A DNA stretch of 27,252 nt from CAZUGA01 sp964619885 (GTDB lineage: Bacteria > Pseudomonadota > Gammaproteobacteria > Methylococcales > UBA1147), in the NCBI GenBank assembly GCA_964619885.1, contig CAZUGA010000052.1:1-27252 (forward strand), read 5' to 3'. Within the stretch, counting starts at the first letter, position 1, and each line of letters begins with the position of its first letter. The notes beneath the pieces are model-generated. The model did no database searches. It was not told the origin of the DNA and worked only from the letters and a program-made list of their open reading frames with translations. Below, piece after piece: positions 9,073 to 16,378 of this stretch. The translations under genes and the position numbers were made by a program.

Positions 9073-9462
9073 ATGATGGCTTGGAGAGAACGAAAACACG
9101 AAGAAACCTATAGTGATGAAGACATTGAGGCGCGGTTGCATGAAGAGTTGCCCCATTGGTACCTGGAAAAAGGATGGATAAGACGTAAGTACAAAACCAG
9201 CGGGTGGAAATCCACGCTAATGGTGGTGAATACAGTTGGGCATTTGTCCGAGACGGCGTTCCATCATCCGGACCTTAGCGTGTCGTATGCTTTCGTCATT
9301 GTAAAACTAATGAATCACGCGGCTAAGGGAGTGACCAATAAAGATTTCGAGCTTGCTGCGAAGATCGAAGAGGTGGTCATGTGGCAACCTGGCGCAGACC
9401 AAGATTCGTCATTGGAAGGGACGCCGGACGATCCGAGGTTTAAATACATCAAATACGATTAG
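9073..9462 (+). CDS. Pterin-4a-carbinolamine dehydratase family protein
   Basis: This small cytosolic enzyme dehydrates 4a-hydroxytetrahydrobiopterin in the recycling of pterin cofactor. The family motif is complete and correctly spaced: E60-x3-H64-H65-P66-x5-Y72-x9-H82-x8-D91, inside TAFHHPDLSVSYAF and NHAAKGVTNKDFEL. At 129 residues it is a little longer than the classical 95-115, with a polar N-terminal tail and a C-terminal tail ending EGTPDDPRFKYIKYD. No aromatic amino-acid hydroxylase is nearby, so the partner is unclear; some bacterial homologues are thought to serve other roles, such as Moco metabolism or RuBisCO assembly. The start is ATG at 9073 or the adjacent ATG at 9076. GGGGA at 9064-9068 is better spaced for the second. 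It is followed after 35 bases by a membrane-protein gene on the same strand. Confidence 0.85.
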   Translation: MMAWRERKHEETYSDEDIEARLHEELPHWYLEKGWIRRKYKTSGWKSTLMVVNTVGHLSETAFHHPDLSVSYAFVIVKLMNHAAKGVTNKDFELAAKIEEVVMWQPGADQDSSLEGTPDDPRFKYIKYD

Positions 9463-9497
9463 CTTATATTGGCATCGCGGTGTAGCGCCTTATTTGA

Positions 9498-10187
9498 ATG
9501 AAAATAGCCGATTCGTTTGATTTGTTTGGAGCGGAACATAATATAAGTCTTGGCCTATTGCTGTTGATTTCTATATTGGCCTACGTTTGCCGGACGCACT
9601 TACAGGGCCGAATGGATTTATGGATCAGGCGGATTCTGGCCAGTATTTTGATAGTGGCAGCCATCGCTGGCTGGGGGTATGCAACCGCACTAGGCTATTT
9701 GGTTATTCCGTTAAATTTGTGCGACCTGGCATTGTTTGCCGGGGTATACGGATTGCTGACATTACACCGTGGCGCTTGCCATTTGGTATATTTCTGGGGT
9801 TTAGCGGGTAGCTTTCAAGCATTGTTGACACCTGATCTCAGTGTCGGATTCCCAAGTTTTCGTTGTTTGCAATTTTTTGTCAGCCATGCGTGTATTGTTC
9901 TGGCCGCTGTTTATTTGGCGATAACAGAACGCGTCAGGCCAAGTTTCGGAACGCTTGTGCGGATTTGGTGTATCAGCAATCTGTACGTCGTTTTGGTCGG
10001 AATGATTAACTGGATATACAGTACAAATTTTGGTTATCTCGCGGAAAAACCATCACATCCAAGTTTGCTGGATTATTTTGGTTCCTGGCCATATTACCTG
10101 ATTTCAATTGAAATTGTAGGAACAATGCTCTTGTTAATGCTGTACTACCCAGTTTCTAGCCGATTCAGACCTATCATGGCTCGATAG
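9498..10187 (+). CDS. YwaF/TMEM164-family integral membrane protein
   Basis: This 229-residue polytopic membrane protein has about seven hydrophobic segments (near 16-30, 46-66, 71-90, 95-113, 125-144, 157-175 and 201-218). It is recognised by NFGYLAEKPSHPSLLDYFG, ending in PYY near residues 178-203, the family signature of the YwaF/TIGR02206 group, which also includes the eukaryotic TMEM164 proteins. TMEM164 has been linked to acyl transfer to ether phospholipids; the bacterial role is not settled, and I do not assign a reaction here. The start is ATG with no obvious Shine-Dalgarno sequence. It lies 35 bases after the pterin dehydratase gene and may be co-transcribed with it, with no known functional link. 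Confidence 0.78.
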   Translation: MKIADSFDLFGAEHNISLGLLLLISILAYVCRTHLQGRMDLWIRRILASILIVAAIAGWGYATALGYLVIPLNLCDLALFAGVYGLLTLHRGACHLVYFWGLAGSFQALLTPDLSVGFPSFRCLQFFVSHACIVLAAVYLAITERVRPSFGTLVRIWCISNLYVVLVGMINWIYSTNFGYLAEKPSHPSLLDYFGSWPYYLISIEIVGTMLLLMLYYPVSSRFRPIMAR

Positions 10188-10471
10188 CCAGGAACCAGAA
10201 GGAATAATATCGGCTGAAAATATAGAAACATGACCGATTTCCCAGCTCGATTCGGGTTAGTTGCTAATTTAAGTCAATTATTCATTCTCGTTACCGGTCT
10301 TAAATCGGTATTAACACACGAACTCAATCGATTCCCCCTGAGTTGATTAATAAATCTTAACACTCAAATCTCAGTTCTTAGGGATATATTGCTGCACGCT
10401 TTCACAAAGCGTCTATCCTTTAATTTATATCAATTATTTTACTGTCATCAGAGAAAAGTTGCTGGAACCGG

Positions 10472-11338
10472 ATGAGTTTACGCAAGACCATACGCATCGA
10501 AATCCATAAGTTAAAAGAGCTGCCGCCGTTGAGCGGTTCAACTCAAGATATACTTATTGCGGTGAATAACCCAGACGTTCGCGTAGACGAGCTGTGTCAT
10601 GTATTGGAGGAAAGTCCACCGTTGGTGGCGAGACTGTTGAGTTTGGCTAATTCGGCATACTTTGGCTACCCCGGAATGGTAAATTCGATTCAACACGCGA
10701 TTATTCGGGTGTTGGGTTTGAATATTGTCAAAAGCCTGACTATCGGAATTTTGCTAAGTGACGCGCTCGATATTGAAAATTGTCCTCTATTTGATAACCA
10801 ACGCTTTTGGTTTACCTCGGTTTCGACAGCCAATCTGTCACAAAAATTTAGCTCTCTTATAACTGAGAATGAAACCATTGAACCAGCAGCGGCCTATTCA
10901 TCTGGGTTGCTTTGCAATATTGGATTGCTTGCATTAGTCCATAAATTTCCCGAGGCCATGAATATGGTCTTCAATGAAGTCAATTCAACCGAACGGCAGG
11001 TCAACGCGGTATTAAAGGAAAATTTCGATTTGGATCAATATGAATCAGGGGCTTGGCTGGCGCAACGTTGGAATTTGCCTCAGTCTATCGCGACCGTGAT
11101 CGCACATAATAAAAACGATGAATACGATGGGCCTTATAGTGCAAATGCTAAACTCGTCGGGATCTGCTCGGGGATTTCAGAAACAGTTTATAGCAAACCT
11201 GAAATCGAATTGAACGGTGTAAATAGGTTCGAGGAACTATCGATACCTTGCGATCAAGCCAGAGAGGTTTTGCATGATTTTCAGAACCGAATTGATGAAC
11301 TACATGATTTAGCTTCCGCATTGAGTGTTAATCAATGA
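10472..11338 (+). CDS. HDOD-domain signalling protein
   Basis: This is a 288-residue single-domain protein of the HDOD type, a non-catalytic relative of HD hydrolases used as an adaptor in bacterial signalling. The hallmark helix pair is clear: LPPLSGSTQDI (17-27), then SPPLVARLLSLANSAYFG (48-65), then the conserved block beginning SIQHAIIRVLGL. A second conserved part spans about 125-215, including WLAQRWNLPQSIATVIAHNK. No response-regulator receiver domain is attached. Its stop codon overlaps the start of the next gene by four bases (ATGA), so translation of the diguanylate cyclase is probably coupled to it, and the two are likely to act in the same c-di-GMP circuit. Confidence 0.87.
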   Translation: MSLRKTIRIEIHKLKELPPLSGSTQDILIAVNNPDVRVDELCHVLEESPPLVARLLSLANSAYFGYPGMVNSIQHAIIRVLGLNIVKSLTIGILLSDALDIENCPLFDNQRFWFTSVSTANLSQKFSSLITENETIEPAAAYSSGLLCNIGLLALVHKFPEAMNMVFNEVNSTERQVNAVLKENFDLDQYESGAWLAQRWNLPQSIATVIAHNKNDEYDGPYSANAKLVGICSGISETVYSKPEIELNGVNRFEELSIPCDQAREVLHDFQNRIDELHDLASALSVNQ

Positions 11339-12516
11339 TCATAGACAAAACTACAAATGCGTCTAATGCAGATGTAAAAATAAAGTTTGTTGATCTGCTG
11401 AGTTCTCTATCAGCTTTGAGATCACTAACGTCGTTGGATTTTCAGGTGGTAAATGAGAGCTTTTTGATACGTAATGCGTTGAAAGTTCTTATTCAATACC
11501 AGGATATGGAATCTTGCTCGGTATTTTTGCGTCACAACGATGAATTGGTCAACGCATCAGGTTTAGATTGGGACGATATATCTGACTTCCAAGAAACAGG
11601 ACAAGCACCTAACCGTCGGGGGCGGCGATTTAAAATAGGCGAGGGGTTGATTGGGCTGGCTGCTGAAACCAGAGTTCAACAACATTCCGAAAACTGTACT
11701 ATAGATCCTAGATTCAGAGATATATCAGGGGAATCCGACCAAATCGTTCCGGGCTCGCTGATTTGCACACCGATAGATGTTGGCGATGAATTGATTGGTG
11801 TACTAAATGTTTCGCATCCACAAGCTAATTTTTTTAACGATTGGCACGAACGCATGCTGATGATTTATTGCAGCATGATGGGACACCTGATTGTCAACCG
11901 GCGATTATTCCACGAAATGGAAAAAATGGTGGGCCAGCGTACCAGTGATCTGAAGGCGGCATTATACGAAGCAGAAGAATTAAAGCAGCGTTATGAAAAA
12001 TTATCGTTAGTTGATGAATTGACCGGGCTTTTTAATCGACGCTATTTTTTCTCACGGGCCGAAAGTGCTGTTTCCAGTGCTGTTCGTTATAACCAATCGC
12101 TGTGTGTACTACTCATTGATTTGGATGCGTTCAAATCCATTAATGACAAATTTGGGCATACGGTAGGCGATTCAGTCGTGAAAAACGTAGCATCGATCCT
12201 CAGTGATGAATCGCGTGAAGGGGATATTGTTGCTCGTTTCGGCGGCGACGAATTTGTAGTTGTTTTACCCAATACACCGTGTAGCAATGGCATTGCATCT
12301 GCGGAGCGCATTAGAAGCAAAGTCGGGGAATTGGCCCTAGAAGATTCGCCACAGGCTAAATTGACCGTAAGCATCGGATTGAGTTGCTTAAGTCCAGATT
12401 CAGATGAAATACAACCAACTAGTGTAAATCAATTAATCCAACAAGCTGATTTAGCCTTGTATACCGCGAAAAATAATGGCAAAAATAGCGTGAACACATT
12501 TGCCCGCGACATGTAA
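11335..12516 (+). CDS. GAF-GGDEF diguanylate cyclase
   Basis: This cytosolic enzyme is predicted to make cyclic di-GMP from two GTP. A GAF sensor domain spans about 35-190, with GEGLIGLAAETR and SLICTPIDVGDELIGVLNVS typical of GAF. A short coiled coil (about 190-225) transmits the signal to a GGDEF domain (about 222-390). The active site is intact: VDELTGLFNRRYF (226-238), LLIDLDAFKSIND (259-271) and GGDEF (303-307). An RxxD inhibitory site, REGD (294-297), lies at the standard distance, so feedback inhibition by c-di-GMP is expected. There are no membrane segments. The GAF ligand is unknown. The four-base overlap with the HDOD gene implies translational coupling. Confidence 0.92.
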   Translation: MIIDKTTNASNADVKIKFVDLLSSLSALRSLTSLDFQVVNESFLIRNALKVLIQYQDMESCSVFLRHNDELVNASGLDWDDISDFQETGQAPNRRGRRFKIGEGLIGLAAETRVQQHSENCTIDPRFRDISGESDQIVPGSLICTPIDVGDELIGVLNVSHPQANFFNDWHERMLMIYCSMMGHLIVNRRLFHEMEKMVGQRTSDLKAALYEAEELKQRYEKLSLVDELTGLFNRRYFFSRAESAVSSAVRYNQSLCVLLIDLDAFKSINDKFGHTVGDSVVKNVASILSDESREGDIVARFGGDEFVVVLPNTPCSNGIASAERIRSKVGELALEDSPQAKLTVSIGLSCLSPDSDEIQPTSVNQLIQQADLALYTAKNNGKNSVNTFARDM

Positions 12517-12688
12517 TATTTGAGAAAACCTTGTCCGAATAAATATCCTCTGGTCTTTTATTCTTAACACTCCTAAAATAGCCTCCCCCGAGTTTCTTGT
12601 CATTGTCGCATTATAGTTGCATCGTAGTAACGCCGTTTGAGCGGGGACTTCATCTTGACCTGAAGCTTAATTTACGCTGTACGCCAAG

Positions 12689-12704
12689 GCGGCGGTATCG
12701 CCGC
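12689..12704 (+). repeat. GC-rich hairpin ahead of manC
   Basis: GCGGCG (12689-12694), loop GTAT, and CGCCGC (12699-12704) form a perfect 6-bp GC stem 46 bases before the ATG chosen for manC. No T-run follows, so it is not a standard terminator. It lies directly before an in-frame GTG at 12706. If transcribed, it would sit in the manC leader. Confidence 0.35.
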
Positions 12705-12750
12705 GGTGAAAGGCCTTAACAATTCAATTGCTCTCCATTTTATAATTTCC

Positions 12751-14208
12751 ATGGATATACTAGTTCAACCGATCGTATTATCAGGTGGGTCCGGTACCAG
12801 ACTCTGGCCATTATCCCGCGAGGCCTATCCCAAGCAATTTTTACCAATAACCGGGGCTAATTCGTTATTGACGGAAACGGTAATAAGGACGCATAAGTTG
12901 GAAGATTCAGAAACATCCATTCAGTCTTGTCCGCCCGTGGTTGTCTGCAATGAAAGCCATCGGTTTTTGGTTGCAGAGCAATTGAGATTAGCCGGTTTTG
13001 AAGACAATCAAATAATTCTTGAACCGGTCGGTCGAAATACTGCACCTGCGCTTACGCTAGCGGCAGAATTGATATTGCGGAAAGAATTGGATCCCGTGTT
13101 GGCGATTATGCCTTCCGATCATTTGATATCGGATGAGCCACTGTTCCGTAATTTACTTGCACATGCGGCGCGCCTTGCCGATAGTAATCACGTTGTCACT
13201 TTTGGAATAAATCCGGATAAACCGGAGACTGGGTTCGGGTATATTCGAACGGGCGATCGGATTGACGATATTGCATCGACGTTGGTTGCTTTCGTAGAAA
13301 AACCAGATTTAGCCACCGCGGAAGAATATATCGCTTCAAACCAATATTTCTGGAATAGCGGTATATTCGTAATGCGCGCATCAATTTGGATTCAAGAGGC
13401 GCAAAAATATTGCCCAGAAATTGTCGAGAAATGCAGAAAGGCGATCGACAAAGGCCAGCAGGACGGGCAGTTCTTTCGCGTAGATTCAGATGGATTTGAG
13501 GAATGCCCGGGTATTTCAATAGACAATGCGGTGATGGAAAATATTGCTAAGAACAACGGTCAAGTGCAAGCCAGTGTGATTCCTATGGACGTCGGATGGT
13601 CTGATTTGGGTTCATGGTCTTCATTGCGGGAGATTCAGAAGAAGGATGTCAGCGGCAACGTTATTCGGGGCGATGTATTTGTCAAGGATACGCAGAATTC
13701 TTTGTTATATTCGGAAAATCGATTTGTCGCGGCGGTAGGCGTGGATGATGTGATTGTAATAGAAACACCGGATGCGGTCTTGGTCGCACACAAAGACAAG
13801 GCACAGGATATTAAATCAATTACCGAGCATTTGAAATCTGAGAATCGGTCAGAGCATGTCTTTCATAGCAAAGTACATCGCCCATGGGGTGATTATGAGT
13901 CTATAGACAGCGGGGCACGCTACCAAGTCAAACGGCTTAGCGTTAAACCCGGCGCTTCACTTTCCTTACAAATGCATCACCATAGAGCAGAACACTGGAT
14001 TGTCGTTTGTGGGACCGCACGGGTAACTCGGGGTGAGGATAGTTTTTTGCTCGGGGAAAATCAGTCGACCTATATCCCCTTAGGCGTGACTCATCGACTG
14101 GAAAACCCGGGTAATATTGATCTTGAAATTATCGAGGTTCAATCGGGTAGTTATTTGCAGGAGGATGACATCGTTCGGTTCGAAGATCGATACAATCGAG
14201 TTGAATAG
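12751..14208 (+). CDS. manC: Bifunctional mannose-1-phosphate guanylyltransferase / mannose-6-phosphate isomerase
   Basis: The enzyme converts fructose-6-P to mannose-6-P and mannose-1-P plus GTP to GDP-mannose, the donor for mannose-, fucose- or rhamnose-containing surface glycans. The N-terminal nucleotidyltransferase begins VLSGGSGTRLWPLSR (9-23), with QFLPITG nearby, EPVGRNTAPA (91-100), MPSDH (120-124), FVEKP (181-185) and WNSGIF (201-206). The C-terminal cupin isomerase has HRPWGDYESID (376-386) and metal-binding QMHHHRAEHW (407-416). The length of 485 matches AlgA/XanB. An in-frame GTG at 12706 would add 15 residues, but the conserved N terminus fits the ATG at 12751. Neither start has a clear Shine-Dalgarno sequence. 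No other sugar-nucleotide gene is adjacent, so it may feed the glycan locus 4 kb upstream only indirectly. AlgA, CpsB and XanB are alternative names. Confidence 0.93.
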   Translation: MDILVQPIVLSGGSGTRLWPLSREAYPKQFLPITGANSLLTETVIRTHKLEDSETSIQSCPPVVVCNESHRFLVAEQLRLAGFEDNQIILEPVGRNTAPALTLAAELILRKELDPVLAIMPSDHLISDEPLFRNLLAHAARLADSNHVVTFGINPDKPETGFGYIRTGDRIDDIASTLVAFVEKPDLATAEEYIASNQYFWNSGIFVMRASIWIQEAQKYCPEIVEKCRKAIDKGQQDGQFFRVDSDGFEECPGISIDNAVMENIAKNNGQVQASVIPMDVGWSDLGSWSSLREIQKKDVSGNVIRGDVFVKDTQNSLLYSENRFVAAVGVDDVIVIETPDAVLVAHKDKAQDIKSITEHLKSENRSEHVFHSKVHRPWGDYESIDSGARYQVKRLSVKPGASLSLQMHHHRAEHWIVVCGTARVTRGEDSFLLGENQSTYIPLGVTHRLENPGNIDLEIIEVQSGSYLQEDDIVRFEDRYNRVE

Positions 14209-14271
14209 TTAAATTCGGCTAAGAAATTTAGCTAGGATGTTGCGCTTCAAATTTCCATTCATGTTCAGACA

Positions 14272-14299
14272 GATTGTATGTGTCCCTCTGGATACAATC
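14272..14299 (+). repeat. Inverted repeat in the manC-ychF gap
   Basis: GATTGTAT (14272-14279) and ATACAATC (14292-14299) are a perfect 8-bp inverted repeat with a 12-base spacer, 27 bases before the ychF start. It could be a weak terminator for manC (only CTTTAATAATATTTT follows) or an operator or leader hairpin for ychF. The sequence does not decide between these. Confidence 0.4.
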
Positions 14300-14326
14300 C
14301 TTTAATAATATTTTCGTCTTTTAGAT

Positions 14327-15418
14327 ATGGCTTTACACTGTGGAATAGTTGGTTTACCCAATGTCGGTAAATCTACAATATTTAACGCTTTAACCGAAGC
14401 GGATATTGCTGCTGAAAATTACCCTTTTTGTACCATAGATCCCAACGTTGGTGTTGTCGCATTACCCGATAAACGTCTGCACTGCTTAGCTGACATTGTT
14501 CAGCCTGAAAAGATCCTGCCTACAACAATGGAATTTGTGGATATTGCCGGTTTGGTCGCGGGTGCTTCAAAAGGGGAAGGGCTGGGCAACCAATTTTTAG
14601 CGCATATCCGCGAAACAGATGCAATTGCTCATGTTGTTCGTTGTTTCGAAGATGACAATGTCGTACACGTTTCCGGCGGAGTTGCGCCAATAGAAGATAT
14701 TGAGGTGATTGATACTGAATTGTTATTGGCGGATTTAGCTACCGTTGAAAAATCTCTTCAGCGCGCTGTCAAAGCGTCAAAATCGGGTAATAAGGAAGAG
14801 ATCGCCAAAAAATCACTGCTTGAACGGCTAAACCTACACCTTGATGACGGCAGACCGGCAAGGTCTATGGACGTGGGCGATGAATATGTTCATTTGATCA
14901 ATGAATTACATTTATTGACAATGAAACCGGTCATGTATATTGCTAACGTGCAAGAAGATGGATTCTCGGATAACCCTTTGCTCGATCAAGTCCACACAAA
15001 AGCCGGTACTGATGGCGCTCAAGTGGTGGCAATCTGTGCTTCGATGGAGGCGGAAATCGCACAACTGGCGGACCATGAGAAACAAGAGTTTTTGACTGAT
15101 ATGGGTTTGCAGGAATCAGGTTTGGATCGTGTTGTAGGTGCTGCATATAAACTGCTTAGCCTACGGACTTATTTTACAGCGGGACCCAAAGAAGTCAGAG
15201 CGTGGACGATTCCGATCGGTGCCACTGCGCCGCAAGCGGCAGGAGTTATCCATACGGATTTTGAAAAAGGTTTTATACGCGCAGAGATTATCGCGTACGA
15301 AGATTATGTAGCGCTGAATGGCGAGCAAGGCGCTAAGGACGCGGGAAAATGGCGGTTGGAGGGCAAAGACTATGTGATGCTAGATGGTGATGTTACGCAT
15401 TTTCGCTTCAATGTATGA
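14327..15418 (+). CDS. ychF: Redox-regulated ATPase YchF (Obg-related ribosome-binding P-loop protein)
   Basis: This universally conserved P-loop protein of the Obg family hydrolyses ATP in preference to GTP and associates with ribosomes; in E. coli it is a negative regulator of oxidative-stress and translation-initiation responses. The G1 loop GLPNVGKST (8-16) is intact, G3 is DIAGLVAGASKGEGLGNQFL (71-90), and the NxxE form of G4 that favours ATP is expected near IANVQEDG. An insertion coiled-coil region (about 128-200) and a C-terminal TGS domain ending KDYVMLDGDVTHFRFNV complete the protein. The 363-residue length is exactly that of the family. The usual neighbour pth is not on this side, and the gene stands between manC and tRNA-Met. 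Confidence 0.96.
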   Translation: MALHCGIVGLPNVGKSTIFNALTEADIAAENYPFCTIDPNVGVVALPDKRLHCLADIVQPEKILPTTMEFVDIAGLVAGASKGEGLGNQFLAHIRETDAIAHVVRCFEDDNVVHVSGGVAPIEDIEVIDTELLLADLATVEKSLQRAVKASKSGNKEEIAKKSLLERLNLHLDDGRPARSMDVGDEYVHLINELHLLTMKPVMYIANVQEDGFSDNPLLDQVHTKAGTDGAQVVAICASMEAEIAQLADHEKQEFLTDMGLQESGLDRVVGAAYKLLSLRTYFTAGPKEVRAWTIPIGATAPQAAGVIHTDFEKGFIRAEIIAYEDYVALNGEQGAKDAGKWRLEGKDYVMLDGDVTHFRFNV

Positions 15419-15623
15419 ATTTGCAGATATTCGAGTGGACAGTTTTCTAACTTCTTTTTCGGATAGTTAATTTTTCGCTAAACGGGTGTTGGGCAGTATA
15501 AGCATTATCTACGGATATCCTTCAAGATAATAGATTTATTGTTTTCTTTCGGATTAAACTTCAAAGTCTCACCACAAGGTCTAACCAGTTTAGTTTCCTA
15601 TTGATTGGTATTATTGGTTAAAC

Positions 15624-15652
15624 TTGACAATATCTCACCAAACCGCGACAAT
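15624..15652 (+). promoter_or_regulatory. Sigma70-like promoter of the tRNA-Met gene
   Basis: A consensus -35 TTGACA (15624-15629) is followed after 17 bases by GACAAT (15647-15652), which matches four of six -10 positions. Transcription would begin near 15659, about 48 bases ahead of the mature tRNA end. The position and spacing fit a stable-RNA promoter. Confidence 0.6.
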
Positions 15653-15666
15653 CGATCGTCTTTTTA

Positions 15667-15691
15667 TGGATGGGCTGTGCTTTGCCATCCA
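15667..15691 (+). repeat. Hairpin in the tRNA-Met 5' leader
   Basis: TGGATGG (15667-15673) and CCATCCA (15685-15691) form a perfect 7-bp stem with an 11-base loop, between the promoter and the tRNA. It would fold in the precursor 5' leader removed by RNase P, and may guide processing. Confidence 0.45.
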
Positions 15692-15706
15692 GTCTAAACA
15701 ATTCTT

Positions 15707-15783
15707 GGCAAGGTAGCTCAGTTGGTAAGAGCGCAGGATTCATAACCCTGAGGCCGGGGGTTCAAGTCCCCCCCTTGCTACCA
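15707..15783 (+). tRNA. tRNA-Met (anticodon CAT, elongator type)
   Basis: A full cloverleaf of 77 bases with encoded CCA. The acceptor stem GGCAAGG pairs with CCTTGCT (15773-15779; the first pair is G-U). The D arm is GCTC...GAGC, the anticodon arm is CAGGA-TTCATAA-CCCTG with CAT at 15741-15743, the variable loop is AGGCC, and the T arm is GGGGG-TTCAAGT-CCCCC. The stem base next to the anticodon loop is an A-C mismatch. It lacks the three G-C pairs and the unpaired C1-A72 of initiator tRNA. A tRNA-Ile2, whose CAT is changed to lysidine-AT, cannot be ruled out by eye, but elongator Met is the better fit. Confidence 0.93.
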
Positions 15784-16378
15784 TTCAAAACCGCGTAGAA
15801 AAATTGCGCTGTCTACAAGCTATAGATTGAATCAATTTTAAAACTAACGCAAAAAAGCAGTTTATTATTTCTGATTGTTTTAATGAGATAGCGTTGGTCC
15901 GCTACGTTCTAATAAAATAGTGCCTTTCTTCGGATATCCGTTTGAATAGCGTTTGCATCATTGAAAACCATCTTAAATGGTTGAATTCCGCCAAAGTGGC
16001 CATTCAGAAAATCAGGCTGAAGCCCCAGGCTGTGGGCGGACATTAACCTGCCAAAGAGATCACACGTCTGATAGCATTATTCAAGGGCTCGTGGAGACAG
16101 CCAACAGTTTGGGAACGAAAATACTGCTTCCCAAAGATCATGACTACGACTGCATATCGTTTTCAATTCCCAACAACGCTTAGATCAAGAGAATCAGTCC
16201 ACAGCGGTTGGAATGCATGTGAAATTCTGCGGAGACTTTCATCGCGAAAGATATTTCGTGCTTTATCCGGCGCTCGCCTGTATCCAAATCACCTACAAAT
16301 CGATCCATAAAAGTTGCCCATAATAAATATAAGAAACTATCTATAATTAATAGGGCGACAATCTTGCCGGTAAAATAA
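15784..16378. other. Long gap after tRNA-Met with no convincing gene
   Basis: These 595 bases lie between tRNA-Met and the MCP-like/rhodanese gene. The only open frame of note is 15977-16183 (+, 68 codons), of no recognised family and with biased, unconvincing composition. A small hairpin AACCAT/ATGGTT (15966-15971 and 15977-15982) covers its ATG. A TATAAT hexamer at 16342-16347 is a possible -10 for the downstream gene, but I find no well-spaced -35. I see no terminator with a T-run after the tRNA and no integrase or attachment repeat of the tRNA end. Confidence 0.5.

Noticed and set aside
15707..15783. tRNA gene as a possible integration site for a mobile element
   Set aside because: No copy of the tRNA 3' end and no integrase were seen in the following bases, so no attachment site can be claimed.
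15977..16183. 68-codon plus-strand frame after the tRNA gene
   Set aside because: No recognised family, no Shine-Dalgarno sequence, ATG inside a small hairpin, and composition unlike neighbouring proteins; mentioned only within the gap entry.
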